Position numbers and translations under genes: made by a program. From Pseudovibrio sp947494035 (GTDB taxonomy: Bacteria > Pseudomonadota > Alphaproteobacteria > Rhizobiales > Stappiaceae): a stretch of 64,000 nucleotides of DNA. Position 1 is the stretch's first letter, and every line of letters begins with the position of its first letter. Location of the stretch: positions 200,902-264,901 of the forward strand of contig CANLTN010000004.1 of NCBI GenBank assembly GCA_947494035.1. Reading direction: 5' to 3'. Below the pieces are notes generated by a model. That model saw only the letters and a program-made list of their open reading frames with translations, was not told the DNA's origin and did no database searches. Positions 52,146 through 61,199 of this stretch are shown in pieces.

Positions 52146-53519
52146 TTATGCGTCAACAGTTCCGGCGCGCGCTTCGCCCGGTCCCGGCACCTCTACACCT
52201 TCTTTGGTGTAAAGGTTCAACTTATTGCGAAGCGTACGGATGGAAATGCCAAGGATTTTTGCCGCGTGGGTACGGTTCCCAAGACAATGATCAAGCGTAT
52301 CCAGAATAAGATCACGCTCTACATCGGCAACCGTACGCCCAACCATATCGCGCGAAGCCGCCTCAGCCGCATGAGCCGCACGCGCAGCAGTTTGCTGACC
52401 AGCCCCCATTGCGATGGGAGAACCGTCAGGCATACGAATGGCATCCGCATCAATTTCTGCACCAGTGGAAAGCAAAACTGCGCGGTGCATGGTGTTTTCC
52501 AGCTCACGCACGTTACCCTTCCACGGATTAGCCAGTAGCAACTGACGCCCCTCCTGCGAGATCGGAAGCGCTTTGGTGCCATTCGCTTTGGCATAAATCT
52601 CGATAAAATGGCTTGCCAGCTCCAGAATATCTGCAGGACGTTCCCGCAGTGCAGGCAATTTCAGGTTCACCACGTTCAGCCGATACAGCAAATCCTCACG
52701 AAACGTCCCGTTACGCACTTCCTCAGCCAGATCCCGGTTGGATGTAGCAATAATGCGAATATCAACAGGAACCGGACGACTTCCGCCCACACGGTCAATT
52801 ACCCGTTCCTGAAGGGCCCGCAGCAACTTGGCTTGCAGACGAACATCCATCTCGGAGATTTCGTCCAGCATCAAGGTGCCACCGTCCGCTTCCTCAAACT
52901 TGCCAACTCGGCGCGCAACAGCACCGGTAAAGGCACCCTTTTCATGGCCGAATAGTTCAGATTCAAGAAGATGCTCGGGAATGGCGGCACAGTTGATGGA
53001 AATGAACGGCTTTCCAGAACGACTGGACTTGCTGTGCAGAAAACGCGAAATCACTTCCTTACCGGAACCAGATTCACCCGTAATCAGCACTGACGCATCA
53101 GAGGGCGCAACCTGCTCCGCCAGCTTAATCACGCTCGCCATCGCCGCATCCCGATAGATCAGGTCTTCCCGCTCTTCAGTAACAGCAGACAGAACCGCAG
53201 CAATCAGGTCCGGATCCGGTGGCAGCGGAATATACTCTTTGGCACCCGCCCGAATAGCAGAAACAGCCGCCCGCGCATCCGTCCCCAAACCGCAAGCAAC
53301 GATTGGCACGTGGATACGCTCCCGCTCTGTCAGCTCCACCAGCTGACCGATATCTTCATTCACATCAACCATCAGCAAATCCGCGCCCTGCCCCGAGCGC
53401 AAAACTTTCATAGCTTCAGAAGCCCCGGGCGCATGGGTAACAGACGCACCACGTTCCATCGCGATCTTGGTTGCGGTCGTCAGCTGACCGCCAAGGTTCC
53501 CAACGATCAAGAGTCGCAT
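52146..53519 (-). CDS. flbD: FlbD-like sigma-54-dependent flagellar activator
   Basis: A 457-residue NtrC-type activator. The N-terminal receiver (1-120) is degenerate: the N-terminal acidic pair is absent (LLIVGNLGG) and the usual K-P-F is PLPPDP, though an Asp remains in LLMVDV. The central AAA+ domain has Walker A TGESGSGKE and the sigma-54 contact loop GAFTGA. A Fis-type HTH ends the protein (THAAKILGISIRTLRNKL). In Caulobacter FlbD turns on late flagellar promoters and represses fliF. aaagga precedes ATG 53519. Confidence 0.92.
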   Translation of the reverse strand: MRLLIVGNLGGQLTTATKIAMERGASVTHAPGASEAMKVLRSGQGADLLMVDVNEDIGQLVELTERERIHVPIVACGLGTDARAAVSAIRAGAKEYIPLPPDPDLIAAVLSAVTEEREDLIYRDAAMASVIKLAEQVAPSDASVLITGESGSGKEVISRFLHSKSSRSGKPFISINCAAIPEHLLESELFGHEKGAFTGAVARRVGKFEEADGGTLMLDEISEMDVRLQAKLLRALQERVIDRVGGSRPVPVDIRIIATSNRDLAEEVRNGTFREDLLYRLNVVNLKLPALRERPADILELASHFIEIYAKANGTKALPISQEGRQLLLANPWKGNVRELENTMHRAVLLSTGAEIDADAIRMPDGSPIAMGAGQQTAARAAHAAEAASRDMVGRTVADVERDLILDTLDHCLGNRTHAAKILGISIRTLRNKLNLYTKEGVEVPGPGEARAGTVDA

Positions 53520-53550
53520 GTCAGTTCCTTTCCATTACGCCCCATGTCAG

Positions 53551-53889
53551 TCACTTATCCGCCTTAATGATTTCGGTCATGGTGACACCAAGCTTATCTT
53601 CCACCAGCACAACTTCGCCGCGCGCGATAAGCCTGTCATTGACATAAACGTCGATTGCCTCGCCAACCTTGCGATCAAGTTCCATGACGATGCCGGTATC
53701 CAGATGCAAAAGGTCGGAAACCTTCATCTTGGTATGCCCAAGGACAGCAGACAGCTGAACAGGCACATCAAAGACAGCTTCCAGATCTTCGGCAGCTTTT
53801 AACCCGCCTGCACCATCACCACCGAGACTACCAGCGCGCTGGGGACTTCGATGCTGGTCCAGCACCATGCCCTTTTCATCATCGCTCAT
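53551..53889 (-). CDS. fliN: Flagellar motor switch protein FliN
   Basis: A 112-residue C-ring protein with a SpoA (SURF1/FliN) domain at about 35-110: VFDVPVQLSAVLGHTKMKVS, LLHLDTGIVMELDRKVGEA and VYVNDRLIARGEVVLVEDK. Two adjacent ATGs (53892 and 53889) follow AGGAAGG; the second has better spacing. The longer upstream frame has no start signal. It lies between fliH and flbD as in Caulobacter. Confidence 0.95.
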   Translation of the reverse strand: MSDDEKGMVLDQHRSPQRAGSLGGDGAGGLKAAEDLEAVFDVPVQLSAVLGHTKMKVSDLLHLDTGIVMELDRKVGEAIDVYVNDRLIARGEVVLVEDKLGVTMTEIIKADK

Positions 53890-53953
53890 CATCAACCTTC
53901 CTGATCCGGCACCGGCCACAGGCCAACACAATCATGGAGAAAACTAAAACAGC

Positions 53954-54625
53954 TCAACTCGCCCGCTCGCGGGCATCGAAATGAGATTTTATGACTTGTT
54001 CAATATGCTCAACCGTCTTGCGACGATCACGAATAATGCCACCATCCGGCCATTCAATCCGGCAATCACCGCGCGACATACTCTCTGACTTCACAACATG
54101 TATTTTGCCTTCAAAGCTGCTGTTCAGGACCAGATTTTCAACCATTTCTTCCAGCGCATGCGTATCCTCGCCCGGAACCTCGATCAGGATCTGCGGGATC
54201 TTGCGCAGCGGTGCCAGACACTCAGAAAGCAGCGCTACAACTTCCGCCAGGGGCTCGCGGGCAATGAGATGGCTGCACAGGCGGCGCGCAATCAAGAAGC
54301 ACATGCTCACCATGTTCTGCTCTTGAGCACGAAGCTGGGTTTCAAGCTCCCCAAGTGCCGCCTCGAGCCGCTCGCGCAAGACCAGCAGTTCCTCTTGCGC
54401 ACTGAGCTTCTGCTGCTCGGCGATGGCTTGCCGCGCCTGCATCTCACCCCGCGCAAAAGCAGCCTCTTCTGCAGCTTTCAAAAGCTGTTGGTGTTCAACC
54501 ACAGTAATGGTCGGCTCCGGTGGCGGCACCACCTCGGCAAGTTCAGCTGCTGCGACCTCGTCAACCGACTTGGTATTGAATAAAAACCGTTGCCGTGCAG
54601 CACCTTGCGGCATCACTGTAACCAT
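53954..54625 (-). CDS. fliH: FliH-like flagellar assembly protein (FlbE type)
   Basis: A 223-residue protein with a long central helix/coiled coil (about 50-110, ending EELLVLRERLEAALGELETQ) and a C-terminal FliH-like domain. FliH regulates the export ATPase FliI. Assignment rests mainly on position (fliG-fliH-fliN, as with Caulobacter flbE) and on the helical layout rather than on strong motifs. GGAGG lies seven bases before ATG 54625. Confidence 0.82.
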   Translation of the reverse strand: MVTVMPQGAARQRFLFNTKSVDEVAAAELAEVVPPPEPTITVVEHQQLLKAAEEAAFARGEMQARQAIAEQQKLSAQEELLVLRERLEAALGELETQLRAQEQNMVSMCFLIARRLCSHLIAREPLAEVVALLSECLAPLRKIPQILIEVPGEDTHALEEMVENLVLNSSFEGKIHVVKSESMSRGDCRIEWPDGGIIRDRRKTVEHIEQVIKSHFDARERAS

Positions 54626-54661
54626 CAGCAAGCCTCCGGAAAAAGCAGAAAAAAGAAGGGA

Positions 54662-55726
54662 TTAATAGACAAACTCTTCCTCTCCCTTCTTCTTGTTGAT
54701 GGTGATCTCACCGGATGTCGCCAGATCTTTGGCCTTGAGCACAAGAGCCGTTTGCGCATCATCTACCTCACGCAAACGGACTGGCCCCATACTATCCATA
54801 TCTTCCTGCAACATATTTGCAGCACGGACAGACATGTTGGCCTTAAAGAACGCCACAGCCGTCTCGGAAGCACCCTTAAGCGCCATTGCAAGTTGATCTT
54901 TTTCGATGTTCCGCAGCAAGGTCTGACAGGCACCAGAATCCAGTTTCAGCAGATCCTCGAAGGTGAACATCAAGTTACGGATACGCTCAGCAGACTCGCG
55001 GCTGTCTTCTTCCAGAGCCGCAAGGAAACGGACCTCGGTCTGCCTGTCAAAGTTATTGAAGATGTCCGCCATCATCTCGTGACTGTCACGGCGGCTGGTC
55101 TGGGACAGGTTCGACATAAACTCGATGCGCAGCGTATGCTCAACCTTATCCAGAATATCCTTCTGAATGGACTCCATGCGCAGCATCCGGTTCACCACAT
55201 CCAGCGCCAGCTCTTCATTAAGCAGCGCAAGAACACGGGCCGCATGGTCACTCTGGATCTTGGAGAGCACCACTGCAATGGTCTGCGGGTACTCATTCTT
55301 CAGGTAGTTCGCCAGAACGTTTTCAGGCACATTGGAAAGCTTTTCCCACATGTTCCGTCCGGCAGGCCCACGGATTTCCTCCATGATGACTGACACCCGA
55401 TCTGACGGCAGAAAGGAGTTCAGCAAACGCTCGGTCACATCCACATTGCCATTCAGCGCACCACGGGTTGAAAGACGCTTCAGGAAGTCAACGAACAGCT
55501 CTTCAAGCATTGTGGGTGTCACAGGGCCAAGGCTCGCCATCGCACTGGAAACCTGACGCACTTCAATCTCGTCAAGCCCGTCCCAAATAGCCTGTCCGTA
55601 CTCCTGCCCAAGCGCCAAGAGCAGAACGGCTGCGCGCTCTGCTCCCCCAAGCTCTCGTTCAGCCACATCAGAAGTGACAGATAAAGCTTGTTCCTTTTTG
55701 GGCTGGTTTTCTGTCTCGTCACTCAT
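54662..55726 (-). CDS. fliG: Flagellar motor switch protein FliG
   Basis: A 354-residue C-ring protein that contacts FliF, FliM and the stator. Landmarks are ERAAVLLLALGQEYGQAIW, the middle-domain EYPQTIAVVLS (FliG EHPQ-type motif, here NEYPQ) and the C-terminal charged segment MFTFEDLLKLDSGACQTLLR. It starts directly after the fliF stop. The acidic and lysine-rich C-terminal tail (NKKKGEEEFVY) is normal for alphaproteobacteria. Confidence 0.95.
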   Translation of the reverse strand: MSDETENQPKKEQALSVTSDVAERELGGAERAAVLLLALGQEYGQAIWDGLDEIEVRQVSSAMASLGPVTPTMLEELFVDFLKRLSTRGALNGNVDVTERLLNSFLPSDRVSVIMEEIRGPAGRNMWEKLSNVPENVLANYLKNEYPQTIAVVLSKIQSDHAARVLALLNEELALDVVNRMLRMESIQKDILDKVEHTLRIEFMSNLSQTSRRDSHEMMADIFNNFDRQTEVRFLAALEEDSRESAERIRNLMFTFEDLLKLDSGACQTLLRNIEKDQLAMALKGASETAVAFFKANMSVRAANMLQEDMDSMGPVRLREVDDAQTALVLKAKDLATSGEITINKKKGEEEFVY

Positions 55727-55727
55727 C

Positions 55728-57374
55728 CTAGGCCGCCTCGTTCAACCAGCCGCGAACGATATTGACGGCCTCACTTGGAGATTCTTCAATCATTTCACTT
55801 ATTTGCTGGATTGAAGTTTGGTGGAGAGCTGCCAACATTTTAGCATCCTCAATCCACTCCGCAGTTGGAATCTCGGTCGGAACCGCCTCAACCCCGTCCA
55901 CTGCTGCCTCAAACCGAGCAGGCTCTTCAGCAACCAGTGTACCGTCCGGCAGAAGCTTCACGCCTCCGTCAGCCAATGCTGCTTTTTCTTCTTCAGTCGC
56001 CAGAATACGCTTCATCAGCGGAGACACTGCAAAGACCAGAAGCAGAACGGTAATCACAAACAGAACACCAAGCTCCGCAAACTTCATGATGTCCGCGCGC
56101 GTGAAGTCGAACAAGCCACCTTCGCTATCCGCAAAGTCCTGCACCGGAGCTTCCACAAAACGCATATTGACCACTTCAACCGTATCACCACGGCGCTTTG
56201 TAAAACCAACTGCCGTCCGAACCAGAGTCGCGATTTGCTCCAGCTCTGCATTGCTGCGTGGCTGATAGATCTGACGCCCGTCCTCATCGGTCGTGTAGGT
56301 CCCATCCACCAGAACAGCAACAGACAAGCGCTCCAGACCGCCAGCCTCATAAATCTCGGTAACGGTGCTCTTCGAGATCTCGTAGTTCAGGATTTCCTCG
56401 GAAATATTGGAGGAATCCTTGGAACCAGTGGCATCACCCCTCGTATCCGCATTCGGCAGCTGATTACCGACAGAAACAGTTTCTTCCCCATTGGAGGAGG
56501 ATGAATTCTCCTCTTTACTCTGAGAAGAACGTAGAACCTGTCCGTCAGGATCGAACAACTCTTGCGTTTCTGTCTTGCGGTTATAGTTGAGGTCCGCAGC
56601 AACCCGTACCCGAGCACGACCAGCTCCAACAACGTTATTCAGGATCTCTTCAACCTGTTGCCGCAGGCGGGTCTCCAGTCTTAAACGTCGTTCATCCAGT
56701 GAAGAACTGCCAACAAGTCCGTCCTTATCGCCGGTTCCGCTGGCAAGCAAAGTACCGCGCTCATCAACGATAGAAACGTAGGAGGGCTCCAGCCCCTCAA
56801 CAGCGGTTGCAACCAGGTGCTGGATGGCGCGGATCTGGCCATTGCTCAAAGAGCCCTGAACCTTGATCGCAATAGAAGCGGTTGGCGGCTCACGGTCCCG
56901 TTTGAACAGCTGTTTTTCAGGGATTACCAAGTGAACGCGCGCAGAAGCAATGCGGCCAATGCTGCGAATTGTACGGGAAAGTTCCCCTTCAAGAGCGCGC
57001 AGACGGTTTATATTCTGCACAAAACTGGTGGCCCCCAGCGTATCGGTCTTGTCGAAAATCTCGTAGCCAACACCACCACCGGATGGCAAACCAGCCTCAG
57101 CAAGGGTCATGCGCAGGCGGTGAACCTTCTCTTGAGGCACAAGAATGCTACGCCCATCCACACCAAGCTCGTAGGAAATACCTTGAGATTCGACCTGACT
57201 GACAACGGCTGCTGCATCTTCAAGGGTGAGATCTGTGAAGAGTGGCACCATCTGCGGTGCAGTCGCGCGAATAATGATGAAGCTGAACAAGCCGACCAAC
57301 AGCGCAGCCATCGCGCCCATCGCTGCCAGTCGCGCGGGCCCAAGTCCTTTCAGAAAGTCAAGGATTCCACTCAC
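55728..57374 (-). CDS. fliF: Flagellar MS-ring protein FliF
   Basis: A 548-residue membrane-ring protein, first gene of the fliF-fliG-fliH-fliN-flbD-flhA operon. N-terminal helix about 18-40, two ring-building YscJ/FliF domains (about 45-270), a second helix about 435-458 and a cytoplasmic FliG-binding tail ending NIVRGWLNEAA. Start GTG 57374 follows GGGGCGG. A CtrA-type box lies 121 bases upstream. Confidence 0.95.
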   Translation of the reverse strand: MSGILDFLKGLGPARLAAMGAMAALLVGLFSFIIIRATAPQMVPLFTDLTLEDAAAVVSQVESQGISYELGVDGRSILVPQEKVHRLRMTLAEAGLPSGGGVGYEIFDKTDTLGATSFVQNINRLRALEGELSRTIRSIGRIASARVHLVIPEKQLFKRDREPPTASIAIKVQGSLSNGQIRAIQHLVATAVEGLEPSYVSIVDERGTLLASGTGDKDGLVGSSSLDERRLRLETRLRQQVEEILNNVVGAGRARVRVAADLNYNRKTETQELFDPDGQVLRSSQSKEENSSSSNGEETVSVGNQLPNADTRGDATGSKDSSNISEEILNYEISKSTVTEIYEAGGLERLSVAVLVDGTYTTDEDGRQIYQPRSNAELEQIATLVRTAVGFTKRRGDTVEVVNMRFVEAPVQDFADSEGGLFDFTRADIMKFAELGVLFVITVLLLVFAVSPLMKRILATEEEKAALADGGVKLLPDGTLVAEEPARFEAAVDGVEAVPTEIPTAEWIEDAKMLAALHQTSIQQISEMIEESPSEAVNIVRGWLNEAA

Positions 57375-57494
57375 AGTTGCCGCCCCGTGCTTTTTAAGTT
57401 CTCATTCCAAAAGTACCAGCAGTACTTTCAACGCCTTGGAAAACGGCGTGATTACCCCTGATTTGCTGGTAGGTAAAAATTGCCCGCTTCAGAG

Positions 57495-57509
57495 TTAACA
57501 AAAGGTTAA
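57495..57509 (-). promoter_or_regulatory. CtrA-type box upstream of fliF
   Basis: The sequence ttaacaaaaggttaa is a perfect TTAA-N7-TTAA match to the CtrA binding consensus and reads equally on both strands. It lies 121 bases before the fliF start, where Caulobacter fliF also has a CtrA-controlled promoter. CtrA itself is not in this window. Confidence 0.7.
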
Positions 57510-57698
57510 TAATGACCTAATAATCGGTAAACGGGAACTCTACCCACAAAGAAGCATTGTGGAATGTTGCAGGAAAGGCCTTGGACTAGGCATTTGAAGA
57601 GTCAAATGAATCTCGAACGGCCGGTTCGGCAGATTTTGCCGAAGCAGTTAAGACATCATGGTTAATCCATAAAATCAACAAGTACGGCACGCACACAC
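57510..57698. other. Remaining part of the fliF-sciP gap
   Basis: Together with 57375-57494 and the terminator at 57699-57728 this makes a 400-base gap. Beyond the CtrA-type box and the sciP terminator I find no gene. A second pair of TTAA tetramers at about 57648-57664 is ten bases apart, not seven, so it is not a CtrA box. Confidence 0.5.
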
Positions 57699-57728
57699 AA
57701 AAAGGCCGGCTGAGACAGCCGGCCTTTT
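57699..57728 (-). terminator. Terminator of sciP
   Basis: aaaaaggccggct (57699-57711) and agccggcctttt (57717-57728) are complementary, with T-runs on both sides. It lies 50 bases after the sciP stop. Confidence 0.88.
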
Positions 57729-57778
57729 CGAAACCTCAAACCTGTTTGGGCATTACACCCGAATTTGCCTGAAGCCTG

Positions 57779-58054
57779 TTAGTTACGATAGTCCTGAACG
57801 CGTGTCGCGCGCAATCCGGCTAAACCGTGCCGGTCAATCGAATCCTGCCAAGACAGAAACTCTTCAACCGTCAAAGTATACCGGTTGCAGGCTTCATCCA
57901 GAGACAACAAGCCTCCACGTACAGCCGCAACTACTTCAGCCTTTCTCCTGATGACCCACCGCTTAGTAGAGGTGGGCGGAAGATCCGCTATTGTCAAAGG
58001 GCTCCCATCGGGGCCGATGACGTATTTAACTCGTGAACGAATATGTTCGGTCAT
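57779..58054 (-). CDS. sciP: CtrA inhibitor SciP (DUF1153)
   Basis: A 91-residue helix-turn-helix protein of the DUF1153/SciP family; landmarks are YVIGPDGSPLTIADLPP, TKRWVIRRKAEVVAAVRGGL and LSLDEACNRYTLTVEEFLSW. In Caulobacter SciP binds CtrA at target promoters and blocks transcription in G1/early predivisional cells. ATG 58054 follows GAGAGTAGA. It sits between flgD and the fliF operon, both likely CtrA/flagellar targets. Length and sequence are typical. Confidence 0.93.
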   Translation of the reverse strand: MTEHIRSRVKYVIGPDGSPLTIADLPPTSTKRWVIRRKAEVVAAVRGGLLSLDEACNRYTLTVEEFLSWQDSIDRHGLAGLRATRVQDYRN

Positions 58055-58179
58055 TCTACTCTCACACAAACCATGACCAAGCTGAGTATGAGACTAGAAC
58101 AAGGCGCTTAAAATTTGGCTAAGCCCCCATCAATGTTTTGGTAAGATTCATAACCGCAAATCTTAGTGGATATTAACTA

Positions 58180-58836
58180 CTAGAAAATCCCTTGGATTCC
58201 AGTGACATCGCCAACCGGAATGCGAAGTTCGCCCATGTGCAAAATAATGTCACCAGTACTGAAGTCCACAGAATCCACTCTGCCGGTCACTTTCGTCTGA
58301 ACAACAAACGGCTCTCCATTGGCATCCTGAGTAATAATATCAACAGTATAAGTGCCATCCTCACGTTTTGAGCCAGAGGCAGTGGTTCCATCCCACTCGA
58401 AAGTGTTCTCACCTTCCTCAAGATCAATCTCTTCCTGATAGATCTCGGCACCATCACTATCTCGAACTGTAACCGTTGCCTTCCCGGTTGCAAGAGCGTC
58501 AAGCTGCCATGAAGCAACGCCATCCTTCAGCTCGGTTGTCGCACTGTGAGCAGTTACGTCATTACCAATATAGTTTACGAACTGACTCGCACTTTGCGTT
58601 TTGAGCTGAGTAAGCTGCTCATCTAATTTCTCTGTAGTTGCAATCTGTTGCTCCACCATCGTGTACTGAACAAGCTGATTCGTGTACTCAGCCGAATCAA
58701 GAGGCTGCAATGGGTCCTGATTCTGTACCTGTGTGGTCAGCAGCGCGATGAACAGATCAAAGTTCGCATTGATGTTTTTCTGCTGGTCTGAACCTGAGGA
58801 ACCCGCATTCGGCGTCAAAGCATCAATTGTAGTCAT
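58180..58836 (-). CDS. flgD: Flagellar hook capping protein FlgD
   Basis: A 218-residue scaffold for hook assembly, exported by the flagellar apparatus. The N-terminal FlgD signature is FIALLTTQVQNQDPLQPLDS followed by AEYTNQLVQYT; the C-terminal half contains FlgD Ig-like and Tudor-like domains. AGGAAA precedes ATG 58836. It follows fliK by 23 bases, so both come from one transcript. Confidence 0.94.
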   Translation of the reverse strand: MTTIDALTPNAGSSGSDQQKNINANFDLFIALLTTQVQNQDPLQPLDSAEYTNQLVQYTMVEQQIATTEKLDEQLTQLKTQSASQFVNYIGNDVTAHSATTELKDGVASWQLDALATGKATVTVRDSDGAEIYQEEIDLEEGENTFEWDGTTASGSKREDGTYTVDIITQDANGEPFVVQTKVTGRVDSVDFSTGDIILHMGELRIPVGDVTGIQGIF

Positions 58837-58859
58837 TTTTTATTTCCTCAAAAGCGGCA

Positions 58860-61199
58860 TCAAACCGAAATATCCAACCCACCTGCGCGGGACGAACCAT
58901 TCAAACTATTATGTATGGGGTAGCTGGCGTCGTGGAGCTCGACATCACTTCCGGTTCCCGCGACATGACCAATACCTGACGATTGATTATCTTGCCTGTC
59001 AGAATCCTGTGACCCACCTCCCCCACGACCAAGGGAGAATTCAAGAGAACTCTTGTCACTTTCAACACCAGCCTCTTGCAGTGCCTTTTCCAACCCGCGC
59101 TGATCTCTTTGCAAAAGTTCAAGCGTTTCAGGCCTTTCAACCATCAGATGAGCCCGAACACGCCCATCCTTGGCAAATTCCAGAGAGACATCGATGCCCC
59201 CCAGCTCTTTTGGATCCAGCCGAATCTCAAATCGATTGACACCACCACTGGCCTGACGGGCAATCTCAGGCCAAACCGAGTTGGCAACATTCCTTAAAGT
59301 GGAAGTTGGCAAGGAACCGACCGAACGTAGCCCAGCCTCGGAACGGCCCATCGTCCCAGCGATTGCCTCAGTGCTTTCCCAATCAAGCTCACCCTCCGCA
59401 CCGTCCTGCATTCGCGCCACTCCGCCCCATCCAAACGATGCGGCGGTTGCTGTCTGCTCATTACCCTGCTGAACTGATACTTGAATGCTGACTGAGGCCG
59501 CAGCACTCTTCTTATTACCAGTTGCGTTCTGGTCAGCAGCCTTACTTTGGGAGATAGTCTGATCTTCCGTTTCCAGAGCTTCCCCACTCTCGGTAAAACC
59601 ATCAGAACTCAACGTAACCGCAACTGATCCATCAACAGCCCTGTCTTTACCAGCCATCGGAGCTGCAACTGATACAATTGAGGACGTCCGGCTCGCATGC
59701 TCAGCAACACGAACATGGCCCTCGCCTTCCTGACCAACAGTCACCTCTGCAAGCTGCGGCACCTGCGCTGCTTGACCGCTCTTATCTGGAGCACCGTCAG
59801 ACTTCACCATCACATTCGGAAAAATGACATCTCCTTCGCCTGCAACTGGCACAGATTGGGGAACATGCTGTTGCTGACCGACAAAACTTGAACCTACCCG
59901 ATCAGATTGACGAAACAGCTCACCCCCATCAGCAGCAAGACCTGCGCCTTTCACCTCCGGAAGAACAATCGGCGCAGGCTCTGCCTGAACCTTGACGGCT
60001 TTCACCTCCGGCCCTGTCACCAGCTCACTGATCTGCCGACTTGCAGCAGAAGGCTGCCGGTTACCTTTGATAACTATGTCAGCGCTGTTCGAACCGGCGG
60101 TCTTCTCTGAAGCAGAAGTCTTGTCGCTAGACCCAGCGTTGTCTTGCGCATCAACATTAGCACGCGCACCGTTTCCGGTAACAGCCGCACTATCAACCAC
60201 AGCACCTGAAGATAGCTCAGTCTTCATAGGCGTGTTAGTTGGCTGTGATTGTTGGGAGGCCTCAACCTTTCGGGACGCTGCGAGCGCTTCTGTAACCGAC
60301 GCTCCCAAATCAGATACAACCTTCGCCACCTCACCAGTCTTAGGAGGCACCGGCAAATGCTGCTCGTTCTCAGTATCCGCTGTTTGCTTGACCGCTAAAT
60401 CTGCAACTGCAGAACCTACAGTCTGCTGCTGCAAACCTTCAGTATTCTGAACAGCCTCAACCAACGGCGGAACTCCCCCCGCAGAAACCACTTCCTTAGC
60501 TGTCGCAACTCCCTTGGCCGACAATCCAGCTGACGCTTCTACAAGCTCTTCACTCTTCTGCGGCAAGATCTGCCCAGCAGGCTTCGTCTGCTGATTGGCG
60601 GAAGGCAAGGGTGCTGATCCACTCGCAGTCATTGGCGAATTGGCCTTCGCTACACCTGCAACACCGGAGCCCCGCTGCCGAGCAACAGGCTGGGCAACCT
60701 CACTACGCGCAGGTGCATCTGTCCGGTTTGGTTGGCGTGCCACGTTCAGAACTGTTTGCGGCGCAGGGACAAAAGGAGTTTTTGCTTTCTGCTGAGCTGC
60801 TTTCCCCTCACCAACTGCCGGATGAGCAACCACGCCTTGAGGCGGCGCACTTGCAATCAATCCTGGAGCAACATGTGGCAAAACTTGAGAAACACTGGAG
60901 GCAGGCAGCTCACCCGCCAGCCCTGCAACTGCACTCTCACCTTTTTCATCCCGGATAAGGTCTTGCTCCAACACGGGAAGATCACCACCAGCAGTCGCAG
61001 AAGCCGAGAAGCTATCGCCCGCAGCTGCCGCCGCCCCATCCCCCTCGGAGGCTTTGGCAAGCAATCCGGAGAACAACTCCAAATCCTGACCGGGTGCACT
61101 CTCACCAAGCAGCGCATGACCACCTTGTCCAAGAACGGACTTTAGGGGGACTTGCGGCTGAACAGGACGACTTAAACCCGGTAAAGCAGATTGCGACAT
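58860..61199 (-). CDS. fliK: Flagellar hook-length control protein FliK
   Basis: A 779-residue protein. Most of it (about 1-640) is low-complexity Ala/Ser/Gln/Val-rich, as expected for the stretched ruler domain. The C-terminal switch domain (about 655-720) carries NRFEIRLDPKELGGIDVSLE, GRVRAHLMVERPETLELLQR and the following LEKALQEAGV, the Flg_hook (FliK C) hallmarks. gaggaa precedes ATG 61199. First gene of the fliK-flgD operon, with a sigma-54 promoter candidate 65 bases upstream. Confidence 0.92.
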   Translation of the reverse strand: MSQSALPGLSRPVQPQVPLKSVLGQGGHALLGESAPGQDLELFSGLLAKASEGDGAAAAAGDSFSASATAGGDLPVLEQDLIRDEKGESAVAGLAGELPASSVSQVLPHVAPGLIASAPPQGVVAHPAVGEGKAAQQKAKTPFVPAPQTVLNVARQPNRTDAPARSEVAQPVARQRGSGVAGVAKANSPMTASGSAPLPSANQQTKPAGQILPQKSEELVEASAGLSAKGVATAKEVVSAGGVPPLVEAVQNTEGLQQQTVGSAVADLAVKQTADTENEQHLPVPPKTGEVAKVVSDLGASVTEALAASRKVEASQQSQPTNTPMKTELSSGAVVDSAAVTGNGARANVDAQDNAGSSDKTSASEKTAGSNSADIVIKGNRQPSAASRQISELVTGPEVKAVKVQAEPAPIVLPEVKGAGLAADGGELFRQSDRVGSSFVGQQQHVPQSVPVAGEGDVIFPNVMVKSDGAPDKSGQAAQVPQLAEVTVGQEGEGHVRVAEHASRTSSIVSVAAPMAGKDRAVDGSVAVTLSSDGFTESGEALETEDQTISQSKAADQNATGNKKSAAASVSIQVSVQQGNEQTATAASFGWGGVARMQDGAEGELDWESTEAIAGTMGRSEAGLRSVGSLPTSTLRNVANSVWPEIARQASGGVNRFEIRLDPKELGGIDVSLEFAKDGRVRAHLMVERPETLELLQRDQRGLEKALQEAGVESDKSSLEFSLGRGGGGSQDSDRQDNQSSGIGHVAGTGSDVELHDASYPIHNSLNGSSRAGGLDISV

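Noticed and set aside
57648..57664. Another TTAA pair near the fliF promoter
   Set aside because: The tetramers are ten bases apart, which does not fit CtrA.
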